Assembly (NCBI GenBank): GCA_951804985.1
Contig: OX638131.1
Coordinates: 54,495,078-54,559,077, forward strand
Direction: 5' to 3'
From: Dryomyza anilis
Lineage: Eukaryota > Arthropoda > Insecta > Diptera > Dryomyzidae
DNA: 64,000 bases
The notes beneath the pieces are model-generated. The model ran no database searches. It saw only the letters and a program-made list of their open reading frames with translations, and had not been told where the DNA came from. Shown here one piece after another: positions 26,904 through 36,830 of this stretch; position 1 is the stretch's first letter, and each line of letters starts with the position of its first letter. A program made the position numbers and the translations under genes.

Positions 26904-28190
26904 ATCCAAAAAACCCTTTACTACCAAAATGTAAGGGGATTGCGTTCAAAGACTCGGGATCTTTTTTTTCTCCACTCAGAATTTCGCGAACGATATCATC
27001 GCGCTAACTGAAACATGGCTAAATAAGAGCTTTTCAAACGTTGAATTATTTGATAATTCATTTAATGTTTTTAGAAAAGATAGATTTGACATAGAAAAAT
27101 CTCCAGTCGGTGGTGATATATTAATAGCAATAAGGACCAATTTAATAAGTTCCTTATTAGAAATTCCAATTGCTGCTTCATTAGAGCTTATTTGTGTTAG
27201 GATTGTACTTCACAATTCCTGTGTATATGTCTTAAACGCTTACATTCCTCCGAAAAGTAGCGTAGAAGTCTATGAGACCCTATCTAAGTCCATAGATTTT
27301 ATATTGGAAATGCTTAATAGTTCTGATGATATTATACTTTTAGGTGATTTTAATTTACCAAATTTAATATGGAATATCTCTGACGACGACACATATTTCT
27401 GTGCGTCTAACTCTAAATCTCGACAAGAACAGATTTTTGTTGACACTATATCATCTGACTTACAACAAGTAAGTTGTATTACTAATTGTCTGGAACGACA
27501 ACTTGACTTAGTATTTACTACAGATAGTAACAATGTTGTAGTTACAAATTCGACGAATGTTCTAATGGACATTGATGCATATCATCCGCCTCTAACAATA
27601 TTTTATCAATCTGATAGAGCGAAAATCATTAAAAGTAAATCTGCAGACCAGGCTTATGAATTTAATTTTAAAAAAGCCAACTTTTTATTGTTAAATGAAT
27701 TGTTGTCTGATAAAATTGATTTAATATTAGACTATATTAATGATAATGAACTTGATGTTGCCATAAACTATTTCTACCATGAACTCTTTTCCTGCATAGC
27801 ACTATCTGTACCATATAGCCTTAAGTTCACTAAGATCTCATCGTATCCTTGGTACACTAAGGATTTGAAGATTGTACGTAACTCTAGGAATAGAGCATGG
27901 AACAGATATGTCAGCAGTCGAGACTCAAGTGACCTAGAAACATAGAACAAAATGTTTCTGGAATTCCAGTCTAGATCTAAAATTCTTTACACTGAGTATA
28001 TTGATAAAATGAAGATACAAATTTTATCAGATCCAAAAAAATTCTGGGGTTTCATTAATACTAAAAAAAAAAGCGATGGTTTTCCTGCTTCTTTTAAAAA
28101 TAATGATGGATTCACTAGCGACCCTAATGTCATATGTGGCCTATTTGCAAGCCTGTTTAAACAATCATTCTCTAATGGTTCTTTTATAAT
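26904..28190 (+). pseudogene. CR1-like ORF2 endonuclease (APE type) and linker
   Basis: This would nick target DNA to prime reverse transcription. Visible motifs in order are QNVRGLRSKT (metal/active-site Asn) near 26925, LTETWL (catalytic Glu) near 27005, then LLGDFNLPNLIW (27340) and DAYHPPL (27570). The last holds the terminal His, with Tyr in place of the usual Asp, as also in copy b. One frameshift near 26970 and a TAG at 27943-27945 interrupt it; on both sides of the TAG the frame is the same. The linker includes KFWGFINTKKKS. No RT follows. Confidence 0.85.
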
Positions 28191-28200
28191 AATAATAGAG

Positions 28201-28680
28201 TTTAGCTACTAAAGCTAGCTATTTCGCACTTTCTCAAACATAAGGTTTAACACTAAGCCAGGAACGTACTCGGTACAGATGTTTTTTTTTAAAATGTATA
28301 GTTATAATATAAAATATTTTATTTTCTCACAGCTAATACCAAGAGAGTTTTTATGCTAGTGAAAACATTATCTGGAAATATTTACCAATTATTTGGCTCG
28401 GACAATTCACAACATGTATTTTATATACATCACAAATTAATAAAATTTTTATTATACAATATAGAATATTAGTAAATGCGTCGCAGATTACTTTTAAGAG
28501 TTAATTTGGACGTAGAGAGATTGAAAAAAGAACAGTTTTTTTGCAAAGGTACACATGCGATTCAAAGGAGCACCTGTACCATAGTTTGTTCTATTAAAAG
28601 GTACATAAAAAATATTAGTATTAGTACGAATACTTCTACGATTGTCATTGATTTTAAAATAGGTTAAGAGCTCAGGAAAA
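28201..28680. other. Unassigned AT-rich spacer
   Basis: I see no gene, RNA or repeat. It contains T-runs and a stretch around CACTAAGCCAGGAACGTACT with no recognised homology. It separates CR1-like copies a and b. Confidence 0.6.
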
Positions 28681-28684
28681 TCTA

Positions 28685-29927
28685 TTATTCCTGTAGATAG
28701 CTGATGTATATATACAATATCTGCATTTTTCTCCTTACTTCTAAGGGTTGCAATCCTATTAAGATCAAACGATCTGAATAAGGTGGTAGATTATTACGAT
28801 CTACCCAATTAAAATGGTTTAATCCAAATCTAACGAACCTTTTTTGAATTCTTTCAATTCGGCTAATATGAGATTTATACATTGGAGACCAGTCTTGAGA
28901 AGCATATTCAAGGTGTAGTCGCACCAATGTTGTATATAATGTTTGTGTCACTAATGTGTTGTTGAACTCTTTGGCCCAACGTTTTACAAATCCCAGCATT
29001 GCAGATGCTTTACTGCAAATTGTATCAATATGAACATTAAAAGTCAGCTTATCATCATAGACTATGCCAAGATCCTTAATAAAGTCAGCTCGGTGTAGAG
29101 TTTGATTAGAAATTCTGTTATTGAAACATAGTTTTGATCTTTTTCGAGTAAATGACACTGTTTGGCATTTGCTTGCATTTAATATTAAGCTGTTTTTTTG
29201 ACACCAAACTTCAAAGGACTTCAGATCATCCTGAAGTAATTCACAATCGTCCTCTTTTTTATTTCTTTATACAGTTTCATATCGTCAGCATATATGAGCA
29301 AACGAGAACTGGTGATGCTATGTGATACATCATTTATGGCCAATATGAATAATAGAGGTCCTAAGTGACTACCCTGGGGCACACCAGATGTTGCGATAAA
29401 GGCAGATGATAAGCAACCACGAAAACGTATTTGATAAGAGCGTGTATTCAGATAAGATTCCACCCAGTCTATAAAATACTGAGGAAACCCTAGCAGTTTC
29501 AATTTAAATATAATTAGTTTATGTGAAAGTTTATCAAAAGCCTTACTGAAATCAGTGTAAATGCAATCAACTTGGTTTCGTGATTCAATTGAATGTAGAC
29601 TAAAGCTAGTAAAGTCCAGGAGATTAGAGACAGTTGTTCTACTATTTACAAAGCCATGTTGACGGGTGTCAATAATATCATGGCAATGTTTTTTGGAATG
29701 GAATGATAAACCATACGTTCGAAAAGTTTAGGAATACAAGATAATTTTGCGATTGGTCGATAGTTATTGACGTCTGTTTTGCAGCCCTTTTTAAATACTG
29801 GAGATATAAAAGATGATTTCCATAAGTGAGGAAAACAACTTTCAGAAAGAGATTTATGAAATAAGAAGGCCAATGGTTTGCACAAGGAAGAACTGCATTT
29901 TTTTATGTAATATTGGTGGAATACCAT
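28685..29927 (-). pseudogene. CR1-like reverse transcriptase (three frames)
   Basis: The RT of copy b lies in three frames. The fingers at 29927-29646 carry SFISPVFKKGCKTDVNNYRP and LSCIPKLFERMVY. The palm at 29502-29221 carries SGVPQGSHLGPLLFI and the catalytic LIYADDMKLY. The thumb region at 29158-28685 carries FIKDLGIVYDDKLTF and HLEYASQDWSPMY. All RT blocks from 1 to 7 can be found, but frameshifts near 29645, 29505 and 29210 prevent one protein. It ends in a short tail without an RNase H. Confidence 0.85.
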
Positions 29928-30039
29928 CAGGACCAGCGTTAGTATCTTCTTCTAATTGGCTCATTTCTTCGAAAATAAGCTCAGGCGGAAGTATAATTGT
30001 TTCAAGGGACGTTTTAGGTAAAGATCCACCGTAATTAAA

Positions 30040-30411
30040 CTAATTTAAATCTGGACTAAAATAGTCAGTACTAAATGATTTTCGAAAAAGATTGGCAAAC
30101 AGTCCACATATCTGATTTAAAAGAAGCGGGAAAACCATCACTCTTTTTTTTGTCAAATTGATAAAAGACCAGAATTTATTTGGATATGCTAACAGTTTTA
30201 AATTCATTTGTATCAAATAATCGATGTAAAGACTGGCACAGAGGTTATTGAAATTCTCTGCAATTCTACTATAGTTGTGTAGATCATCTGTATTTTGGGA
30301 TCGAATATACTTATTCCAGGCTCTATTACGAGTATTTCCTAAATGTTTTAGATCTTTGGTGTACCAAGGATAGAATAAAGATGAGATGCGCGTTTGTTCA
30401 AATGCATTCAA
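30040..30411 (-). pseudogene. CR1-like ORF2 linker between endonuclease and RT
   Basis: This frame matches the linker of copy a: FYPWYTKDLKHLGNTRNRAWNKY against SYPWYTKDLKIVRNSRNRAWNRY, and KFWSFINLTKKR against KFWGFINTKKKS. It links the two domains of the ORF2 protein and carries no known catalytic residue. A stop and a short deletion separate it from the endonuclease remnant. Confidence 0.75.
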
Positions 30412-30495
30412 ACATAATTTTATAAAAGTTTTCGGTAATTATATCCAAACTATCACAAAATATACAGGCGTTATGGTCATTAAATTTTAGATCAA

Positions 30496-30850
30496 TTAAT
30501 CAAGATCATAATCAGCTTTTCTAAAATTAAAATAGAGCTGATCTTCCGTCACTAGATCAGGAATTACTTCATCCGCTTGGTAAACTATACCAAGAAGAGG
30601 ATGGTAGTTATCAATATTAGATAAAGAGTAATTGGCATTTGAAACTATTATTTTTGATGAATCTGTCGTGAAACCTAAATCCAATTGTTTGTGTTGGTGA
30701 TTTTTTATACAACTAAGTTGTTGTAAATCGGAACAGATTGCGTCAACAAAAAGTTGATCAAGTCGAGAGGAGATATTAGAAGCATTAAAAAAAGTTTCAA
30801 CTTCTAAGTTTTTTGTAGAGGTTGAAGATTGTGTACTATGACTGCGGTAG
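30496..30850 (-). pseudogene. CR1-like endonuclease, C-terminal remnant
   Basis: Only the end of the endonuclease survives: frames include QLFVDAICSDLQQL, then QLDLGFTTDSSKIIVSNA and NIDNYHPLLGI, aligned with QLDLVFTTDSNNVVV and DIDAYHPPLTI of copy a. The catalytic Glu and the GDFNLP block are missing. It is too short and too broken to be active. Confidence 0.75.
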
Positions 30851-31081
30851 GGTTTGTGTATAAATTCTTTTACTAGAACGTTTTGAGGCCAAAAGTTCGA
30901 GTTTCAAACTTTATCAAACCACTCGGAACCAAGTGTCAATTTGAAAGACGAGTGGGAATTATGTTTGCTTGTAAATTTATGGCATTTTATATAGGCGGTA
31001 TTTGGTAAGTTAGAATTTTTTAAATAGGCTAACAAATCATCAGAACTATTAGCAGGGTCAATTTTGGAGACAAAAATATGT

Positions 31082-31804
31082 TTAACTGTTGGAACTGTTT
31101 GTAACGGGAGGTACCGAACGAAAAGTTGTGGTATTAGTAGAAGAAGTGAGTACAGGAGAGAGAGAAATATTGTTGTTGCTGGGAATAAAACAGGAATTGT
31201 TAGAAAGGGATACTGTGGTGTTAGGAAGAGAATCTGTAGGTAGAGTATGTGAAGAAATACTAGTATTATTAGGTGAGCTAATTGTACTTTGAGTGTGGTT
31301 AGATGGACTACTATTGATACGTTTAGGTGATGGAGGTGGGGAACTAGATACCGTTAATAATCGTTTTCGTTTATTATTTTTGTTATTTGTTTTATTCCTG
31401 TTGTTAACACTACTTATAGGTGGTGAAACAATGATAGGAAAGTCAGTGTTAGTTTCTGCATCATGCATTTCGACATTAATAGATCCACTACTACTATTGA
31501 AAAATGTATTGAAGTTTTTGCATTCGGTAGATATTTCATTGAATTTGTTGGTAAGCAACTTAAAATCATTTTCAATAGAATTGATTTTATTTGCTAATTT
31601 ATTTTTAAAATCGCACAAAGGTCTACACTTAGAACATAACCAAATCAAACCTGAAACCTCTGAATTTAAGTGTATACCAATACATTTAGCATGGAATAGT
31701 TGACCGCAAGGACCGACACAACTAAACATGGACCCCAATACTGAGGTAACTATGCAATGCTCATTTAAGGAGCAATTCGTCATATTAGATGTCAAAAAGG
31801 ACAT
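31082..31804 (-). CDS. CR1-like ORF1 protein with PHD-type finger
   Basis: This is a 240-residue open frame starting at ATG 31804. Residues 11-60 form a C4HC3 arrangement: C11, C17, C29, C33, H38, C41, C57, C60, with the typical W55 two residues before the last Cys pair. A coiled coil of about 40 residues follows (NKLANKINSIENDFKLLTNK). Next is a basic patch (NKNNKRKRLL) and a long Ser/Thr/Pro/Asn-rich tail. ORF1 proteins of several insect CR1-type elements have this PHD-coiled-coil layout and are thought to bind element RNA. The real protein continued past the stop at 31082: the next frame has IFVSKIDPANSSDDLLAYL, a conserved C-terminal module. Confidence 0.8.
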   Translation of the reverse strand: MSFLTSNMTNCSLNEHCIVTSVLGSMFSCVGPCGQLFHAKCIGIHLNSEVSGLIWLCSKCRPLCDFKNKLANKINSIENDFKLLTNKFNEISTECKNFNTFFNSSSGSINVEMHDAETNTDFPIIVSPPISSVNNRNKTNNKNNKRKRLLTVSSSPPPSPKRINSSPSNHTQSTISSPNNTSISSHTLPTDSLPNTTVSLSNNSCFIPSNNNISLSPVLTSSTNTTTFRSVPPVTNSSNS

Positions 31805-31860
31805 TGTTAATTAAAATGAAAAAGTAAAATCGAAAAGTAATCGGTTTGTGGCGCAATCAC

Positions 31861-32221
31861 GCACAGTATTACAGGTACCCAATAGTTACTTTTTTATACA
31901 ACACTATAGAAGAATACGTCAAATACGCACTATTGCAATTGTAAGCAGTTGCGCTCTTGCGAATAAAGCAAAAAACAGAGACGAAAAATATAACACTAAC
32001 AAAAACTACAGGTGAACTTTGTACTAAGCACAAGAAATCACTGCATTAATATTATTTATATTGGTTACTAATATTATTAAGTTAAAACTAAACAAATTAG
32101 CAGATTTATAAGAATAACAATTATACAATTATGTTATGTAACCAAATTAGAATTTATTTCTAATAAAAAAAACACAGTTTTAACACAAGCATTAACAGAT
32201 CTAGCACTAGAAAAGACAACT
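31861..32221. other. Unassigned spacer between divergent CR1-like copies
   Basis: About 360 bp of AT-rich DNA. The first part (to about 31990) may be the 5' leader of copy b read outward; the rest shows no homology I can name. Confidence 0.5.
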
Positions 32222-33177
32222 TCACTTGAACACAGCAAGAACGCTACTGATGTTATTTATTTTGATTACATGCATTCTGCTCCTAAAACTTCATTAGTCT
32301 CTATATCATTTTCTCCGGAGCAGATTTTGCAATATATTTCGACGATTGATGATGATTTTAGTTCTGGACCAGACGGTATCCTGGCAACAGTTATAAAGAA
32401 ATGTGATACTTCGTTAAGTAAACCACTTTGTTCTATATTTAATAAATCAATAAATAAAAGTAAATTCCCAATATATTGGAAAAACTCATTTATAAGCCCA
32501 ATTTTTAAAAAAGGGTGTAAAAATGATGTAAATAACTATAGGCCAATCGCTAAATTGTCATCAATACCGAAATTGTTTGAACGTATTGTATATGATGAAG
32601 TTAAAAACCACTGTTGAGATGTAATTACCTCGCGTCAGCACGGATTAGTAACCGGAAGATCCACAGAATCTAATCTATTAGACTTCACTTCATTTACAAT
32701 AAGTTCAATAGAATCAGGACAACAAGTCGACTGCATTTACACAGATTTCAGTAAAGCTTTCGATAAACTTCCTCATAACTTAATTTTATTCAAACTAAAG
32801 GTACTGGGATTTTCCGAATTCTTTGTTAAGTGGATGGGATCCTATTTATCTCATCGGTCATATCAAATACGCTTCAGAAATAATTTATCTTCACCATTTA
32901 TTGCAACATCTGGTGTACCCCAGTGTAGTCATCTTGGTCCACTGTTATTTATACTGGCTATTAATGATGTGATATACAACATTAAGTACTCGCATTTATT
33001 AATTTTGGCCGATGATATGAAAATATATAAATCAATAAATGACGATAAGGACGTTTTTTTATACTTCAGTCAGATTTAAAATCATTTGAAACGTGGTGTT
33101 GTAGAATAACTTGTTTCTTAATCCAGAAAAGTGTCAAGCCATGACATTTTCTCGCAAAAGATATAAACTAGAATACA
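32222..33177 (+). mobile_element. CR1-like RT fragment, plus strand (copy c)
   Basis: This is an internal fragment with neither ORF1 nor endonuclease. It begins with the linker (NATDVIYFDYMHSAPKTS) and ends after the palm, where it is cut by gypsy integrase sequence at about 33178. It is in the opposite orientation to copy b. Confidence 0.8.
32270..33079 (+). pseudogene. CR1-like reverse transcriptase, fingers and palm
   Basis: This is a single frame interrupted by one TGA at 32615-32617. Fingers: SFISPIFKKGCKNDVNNYRP. Palm: QVDCIYTDFSKAFDKLPH (first catalytic Asp), then ATSGVPQCSHLGPLLFILA, with Cys in place of the usual Gly of the VPQG turn. The catalytic block reads LILADDMKIY, with Leu replacing Tyr/Phe before ADD. 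Both changes suggest decay. The frame stops at 33079, where the thumb should start; a shifted frame continues to about 33170 with LNPEKCQAMTF. Confidence 0.85.
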
Positions 33178-33330
33178 ACTATTCACCCATTTGGGTAGGA
33201 CCGTACGAGGTACTGTCGATAATAAGTCCTGTAATGACAATGATTTCTATCAAGGGAAAAGGAAAAAATTCCATAACAATTTATTAAAAGCATATAATTC
33301 TGAAGTAAATATAACGTAACAAACAGTTCA
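33178..33330 (+). mobile_element. Ty3/gypsy integrase tail, solitary fragment
   Basis: This piece matches the end of pol in copies A and B (41530-41680 and 50213-50350), with WVGPYEVLSIISPVMTMISI, the GPY/F module of Ty3/gypsy integrases, and the same 3' sequence after the stop. It may be the far side of the C2 fragment, which is cut at 25825 by CR1 sequence, with the rest of pol deleted. Confidence 0.8.
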
Positions 33331-33547
33331 TTGTTATTTTTGTTAAATCCAATCTTATATGATCTTATTCTGTTTATAAAACAGGACAAATTAACCAAAA
33401 ATGTAATTGCAAAAGAGTCAACCGAACTAGTAATATTTGTTTTTTAATTAAATGATTTATTATAATATATATTAATCGTTTACATACAAAGTATACGATA
33501 ATAAATGAAAATATAAATATTTTAATCACAAATGAAATAATCTGCGA
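33331..33547. other. AT-rich spacer, nothing recognised
   Basis: A little over 200 bp of very AT-rich DNA between the gypsy tail and the BEL/Pao frame. I see no gene or repeat here. Confidence 0.5.
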
Positions 33548-34318
33548 ATGAATAAATGTCTTAAAGGTGAAGCAAAAGTCCTGAAGTCTCTTTTAATTCA
33601 TCCCTATAACGTTAATGAGGTTATTCAACAACTCTCTTTTTCATACGGTCGTACAGAGCAGTTAATCCGAAGTCAGCTAAAGAAAGTTCGAGAAATTGTA
33701 CCAATTCCGGAAAATGAACTGCCGAAACTTGTACCATTTGCGATTGCAGCTAAAAACATAGCAGTTTTTCTACAGTCCGTCAACGAGATGCATCATCTAC
33801 CAAATCCCACATTGTTGGAAGAATTGGTTGCCAAATTGCCAATGACCAAACGCATTGAGTGGGCTAAATGTGCCGCATCAATTATGCCGTATCTAACTGT
33901 CAAGGATTTCAGTGGCTGGTTGTCAGAAATAGTCAGATATATTTGCTTGGTTCAAGATAGTGCTTCTGAAGAAACAAAACGTTGCCCGGTGCCGCATGCA
34001 AATACCAACAATCAGTTCGAAAATGTCAAATGCAACATATGTGAGGGAGCGCACAAGATTGTCGATTGTCATCGCATTACCGATGCCACAGTGCCAAACA
34101 GGTGTATCACAGTTAAACGCCATCTACTATGCTTCAGTTGCCTGACTACTGGACATTCAACTAGTACCTGCCGTCGACGAAAACAATGCAATGTCAATGG
34201 ATGTCAACGAATGTATCACAAATTGCTGCATCACGCACGAACAACACATCTGTGGTACCTCAACAAGCAATTGCATCAGATGATATTAGGGCGGTACTTA
34301 GTTGTTCGTCTGAACTAA
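33548..34318 (+). pseudogene. BEL/Pao retrotransposon Gag, N-terminally truncated
   Basis: The frame carries the BEL/Pao Gag pattern: CLKGEA and GRTEQLIRSQLKKVREI near the start, then LPMTKRIEWAKCA. Two zinc knuckles follow, CNICEGAHKIVDC (CX2CX3HX4C) and CFSCLTTGHSTSTC (CX2CX4HX4C). A third Cys/His cluster, CNVNGCQRMYHKLLH, closes it. This layout is specific to the family, where Gag binds genomic RNA. The normal N-terminal few hundred residues are missing, so the ATG at 33548 is internal. The frame is lost near 34270, just before the mariner insertion. Confidence 0.85.
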
Positions 34319-34403
34319 CAATTTACTTTTCCGAGTGTTGCCCGTTACGCTATGTGGACACTCGAAAAAGATAGACACATACGCCTTGAGGAGGAAGATT
34401 CTT
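34205..34403 (+). repeat. BEL/Pao direct repeat, left of mariner
   Basis: This 199-bp end of the BEL Gag region recurs at 35289-35493 on the other side of the mariner-like element, with a handful of substitutions and small indels. It is far too long to be a transposase target duplication. Confidence 0.85.
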
Positions 34404-35288
34404 CTAAAGGGTTTTTCAACAGGGACGCAACAAAAGTAGAGCGACAGGGACAGCAAACGACGCCATATTTCTTGCCGCTCTTTTGACATTTCTCTTCAGT
34501 AAGGTTTGCCATTTCATGATGGAAAGATATACGAGCCAACAAGTTCGTGAATTGGGCTGAGCAACAACTTGAAAATGATTCGAATTTTCATCGAAAAAAC
34601 TCATTTCTGTCTGAATGCCTTCGTCAATAAACAAAATATGCGTTATTGGTCAGACAGCGTACTCCATGAGTCATCATTGCATCCCGAAAAAATTACGGTT
34701 TGGTGCGGTTTATGGGCCGGCGGCGTCATTGGGCCGTACTTCTTCCGTGATGATCAAGACCGGCACGTTACTGTGAATGGGTATTGCTACCGTTCAATGA
34801 TAAATGAATATTTTTGGCCCCAATTGGATGATATGGACTTGGAGGACATGTGGTTCCAACAGGACGGCGCCACAAGCCACACAGCGAATGCTACAATCAA
34901 TTTATTGGAAACCAAGTTTGGAGAACGTGTTATCTCACGAAATGGTCCAGTCGATTGGCCGCATCGGTCGTGCGATTTGACGCCGTTGGACTATTTTCTG
35001 TGGGGCTACGTTAAGTATATGGTCTATGCCAACAAGCCAGCGACGATTGATGAACTTCGTACTAATATCGAACGTGAAATTGCAGCAGTATCGTCCGATT
35101 TATGCTTGAAAACCGTCGAAAATTGGGCTCAGCGTCTGGACTTCTGCAAGCGTTCCCGTGGTGGCCATGCAAAAGAAATCGAGTTCCATACATAATGGCA
35201 TCGAACGTACTTTTACAGGAATAAAGAATTAAATTGATATCCAAAACCGTTTATGTTTTATTTAAAAAAAAAACTTAACTTAAAAAAA
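34404..35288 (+). mobile_element. Mariner-like DNA transposon, decayed
   Basis: The element begins near TAAAGGGTTTTTCAACAGGG and ends near the A-rich TTTATTTAAAAAAAAAACTT. The expected terminal inverted repeats cannot be matched convincingly, so the ends are approximate. It carries one transposase pseudogene and sits inside BEL/Pao sequence between two direct repeats of about 200 bp. Confidence 0.75.
34519..35195 (+). pseudogene. Mariner-like (IS630/Tc1/mariner) transposase, N-terminal deletion
   Basis: The enzyme would have cut and moved its own DNA. An ATG at 34519 starts MERYTSQQVRELG; the DNA-binding helices that should follow are deleted and the sequence jumps to WAEQQLENDSNFH. From 34569 a shifted frame stays open to the TAA at 35193-35195. 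It holds KITVWCGLWAGGVIGPYFF, the second catalytic Asp in WFQQDGATSHTA and the third in SCDLTPLDYFLWG. By my count 36 residues separate these two Asp. The first Asp region is partly scrambled around 34600. The C-terminus GGHAKEIEFHT is complete. It cannot be active as it stands. Confidence 0.9.
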
Positions 35289-35596
35289 CAACGAATGTAT
35301 CACAAATTGCTGCATGATGAATCACGCACGAACAACACATCTGTGGAACCTCAACAAGCAATTGCATCAGATGATATTAGGGCGGTACTAGTTGTTCGTC
35401 TGAACTAACAATTTACTTTTCCCAGTGTTGCCCGTTACGCTATATGGACAATCGAAAAAATAGACATATACGCCTTGTTGGAGAAAGGTTCTTGATCGAT
35501 AAAACATTAATAAAAGAACTTGGATTGGAAGGCCGACAGAAGAAATTAGACATACAGTGGCTTGGAGGTCGATCTGCGCATGAGCCAGTGTTGTAA
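35289..35596 (+). pseudogene. BEL/Pao continuation: repeat and protease start
   Basis: The first 205 bp repeat 34205-34403. Then comes the beginning of the BEL/Pao aspartic protease region: LIKELGLEGRQKKLDIQWLG at about 35511-35570, equivalent to the segment after the DEGS-type active site in this family. A stop lies just before it (TTCTTGATCG). The element is lost at about 35596. Confidence 0.75.
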
Positions 35597-36059
35597 GTCA
35601 ACATAGTGTGTTTTGGTAAGTCACTATACGTTAATATTATAAACGTATTGTGAACTACTTCCGCGATGACTACCTTATGCAGTTATCGTGAAGTTGGCGT
35701 ATGGTGTAATTTAGGGCTTACGTATCAAAGTTCAGTATGCAAATAGAAGCTGGGTCAAATCCGCGGTGGCGTGATTGGCTAGAGTGGAATTTTGACACGG
35801 CACGCGGGCGAAACATGTTTGATTTGAAACATGTTAGATTTGGAACATGTTAGAGTTGGAACATACCTCCATATAATAGTTTCAGTTAGATTTTAAGTTA
35901 GTTGTAAGCGAGAGTTAAAGTAGAGTAGTAAATAAGTTGTAAAGTGTAAAACTCATTAATTGTAATTTTTTCGGAAGTGTTAGAAATAATTATAAATTAA
36001 AAGGACAAATCGAGTTGAATATAACAAGTGAGTTAAAATAAGCAAGTGAGTAAGAAACC
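35597..36059. other. Unassigned region, possible LTR or leader
   Basis: No gene is visible. It holds three short imperfect repeats of GAAACATGTTTGATTTG (about 35810-35865), a GC-rich patch near 35760-35810 and a run of purine-rich sequence. It lies upstream of gypsy copy A and could be an old LTR, but no matching second copy is in the window. Confidence 0.4.
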
Positions 36060-36615
36060 GGTAGGATATAAAAATAAAATAAAATTTATAATATTGAGAA
36101 CATAATTGCCAATTTAAATCAAAATAAAATAAATTATAATATTGAGAATATAATTTCAAATTTAAATCAAAATAAAACTCATTATATAAAAAAAACATAA
36201 TTGCAAATTTAAATCAAAACAAAATTTATAATATTGAGAATATAATTGCCAATTTAAATAAAAAATATAATAACAGTGAACTATTCAAAAAAATTTAAAT
36301 CAAAATAAAATAAAATGGATAATATTTAGAACATAATTGCAAATTTAAATCAAAATAAAATAAAATTTATAATATTGAGAATATATTTTCAAATTTAAAT
36401 CAAAATATAAAAAACATAATTTCAAATTTAAATCAAAATAAAATAATATTTATTATATTGAGAATATAATTGCCAATTTAAATAAAAATATAATAATAGT
36501 GAACTATTCAAACAATATTTAGAACATAATTGCAAATTTGAATCAAAATAAAATTTATAATATAAAGAACATAATTGCAAATTTAAATAACAGTGAACTA
36601 TTTAGAAAATTTAAA
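36060..36615. repeat. AT-rich minisatellite, ~48-bp unit
   Basis: About ten imperfect copies of a unit with ATAATTGCAAATTTAAATCA followed by AAATAAAATTTATAATATTG. Some units are shortened, and two longer ones contain TAACAGTGAACTATTCAAA. It is nearly pure A/T and directly precedes the leader of gypsy copy A. Confidence 0.85.
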
Positions 36616-36830
36616 ATATTTATTTATTATAATAACATTTATTATAAATCATGTGGTAGAAATCGACCGAATTTAGATAAGATAATAAAGATAAAATATT
36701 TATAATTCAAATGAACAAATTTTGAAATTTTTAGAATTAATAATATATTTTTAATTGCAAAGCCAGGGAAAATGTAGAGAGTTCTAGGGGTTAAATTGTG
36801 AATTTTCTTTTGTTTGTTATTAAAAAATAT

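Larger units (their letters stand above)
25826..28200 (+). mobile_element. CR1-like non-LTR element, 3'-truncated (copy a)
   Basis: This is a 5' leader (25826-26088), a decayed ORF1 with a PHD-type finger (26089-26900) and an ORF2 containing the endonuclease (26904-28190). It ends near 28190 in an AT-rich run before any reverse transcriptase. Losing the 3' half is unusual for a target-primed element, so the loss is more likely a later deletion or a recombination breakpoint. Its relatives are the minus-strand copy at 28681-31860 and the RT piece at 32222-33177. Confidence 0.8.
28681..31860 (-). mobile_element. CR1-like non-LTR element, minus strand (copy b)
   Basis: Read on the minus strand this is ORF1 (31804-31082), the C-terminal RNA-binding-like part of ORF1 (about 31082-30870), the tail of the endonuclease (30850-30496), a linker (30411-30040) and the reverse transcriptase (29927-28685). 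About two thirds of the endonuclease is deleted between the ORF1 end and the piece containing QLDLGFTTDS. There is no RNase H, which fits CR1-type rather than I-type elements. It faces away from the RT fragment at 32222-33177. Confidence 0.85.

Noticed and set aside
31089..31703. Plus-strand frames of 67 and 136 codons opposite the CR1-like ORF1
   Set aside because: They mirror the Ser/Asn-rich coding strand, giving Leu/Val-rich peptides; the minus-strand frame has the PHD finger and is the real one.
35597..36059. 5' LTR of gypsy copy A
   Set aside because: Position is suggestive, but the sequence does not match the spacer after A or B, nor the LTRs of D, so I do not call it an LTR.
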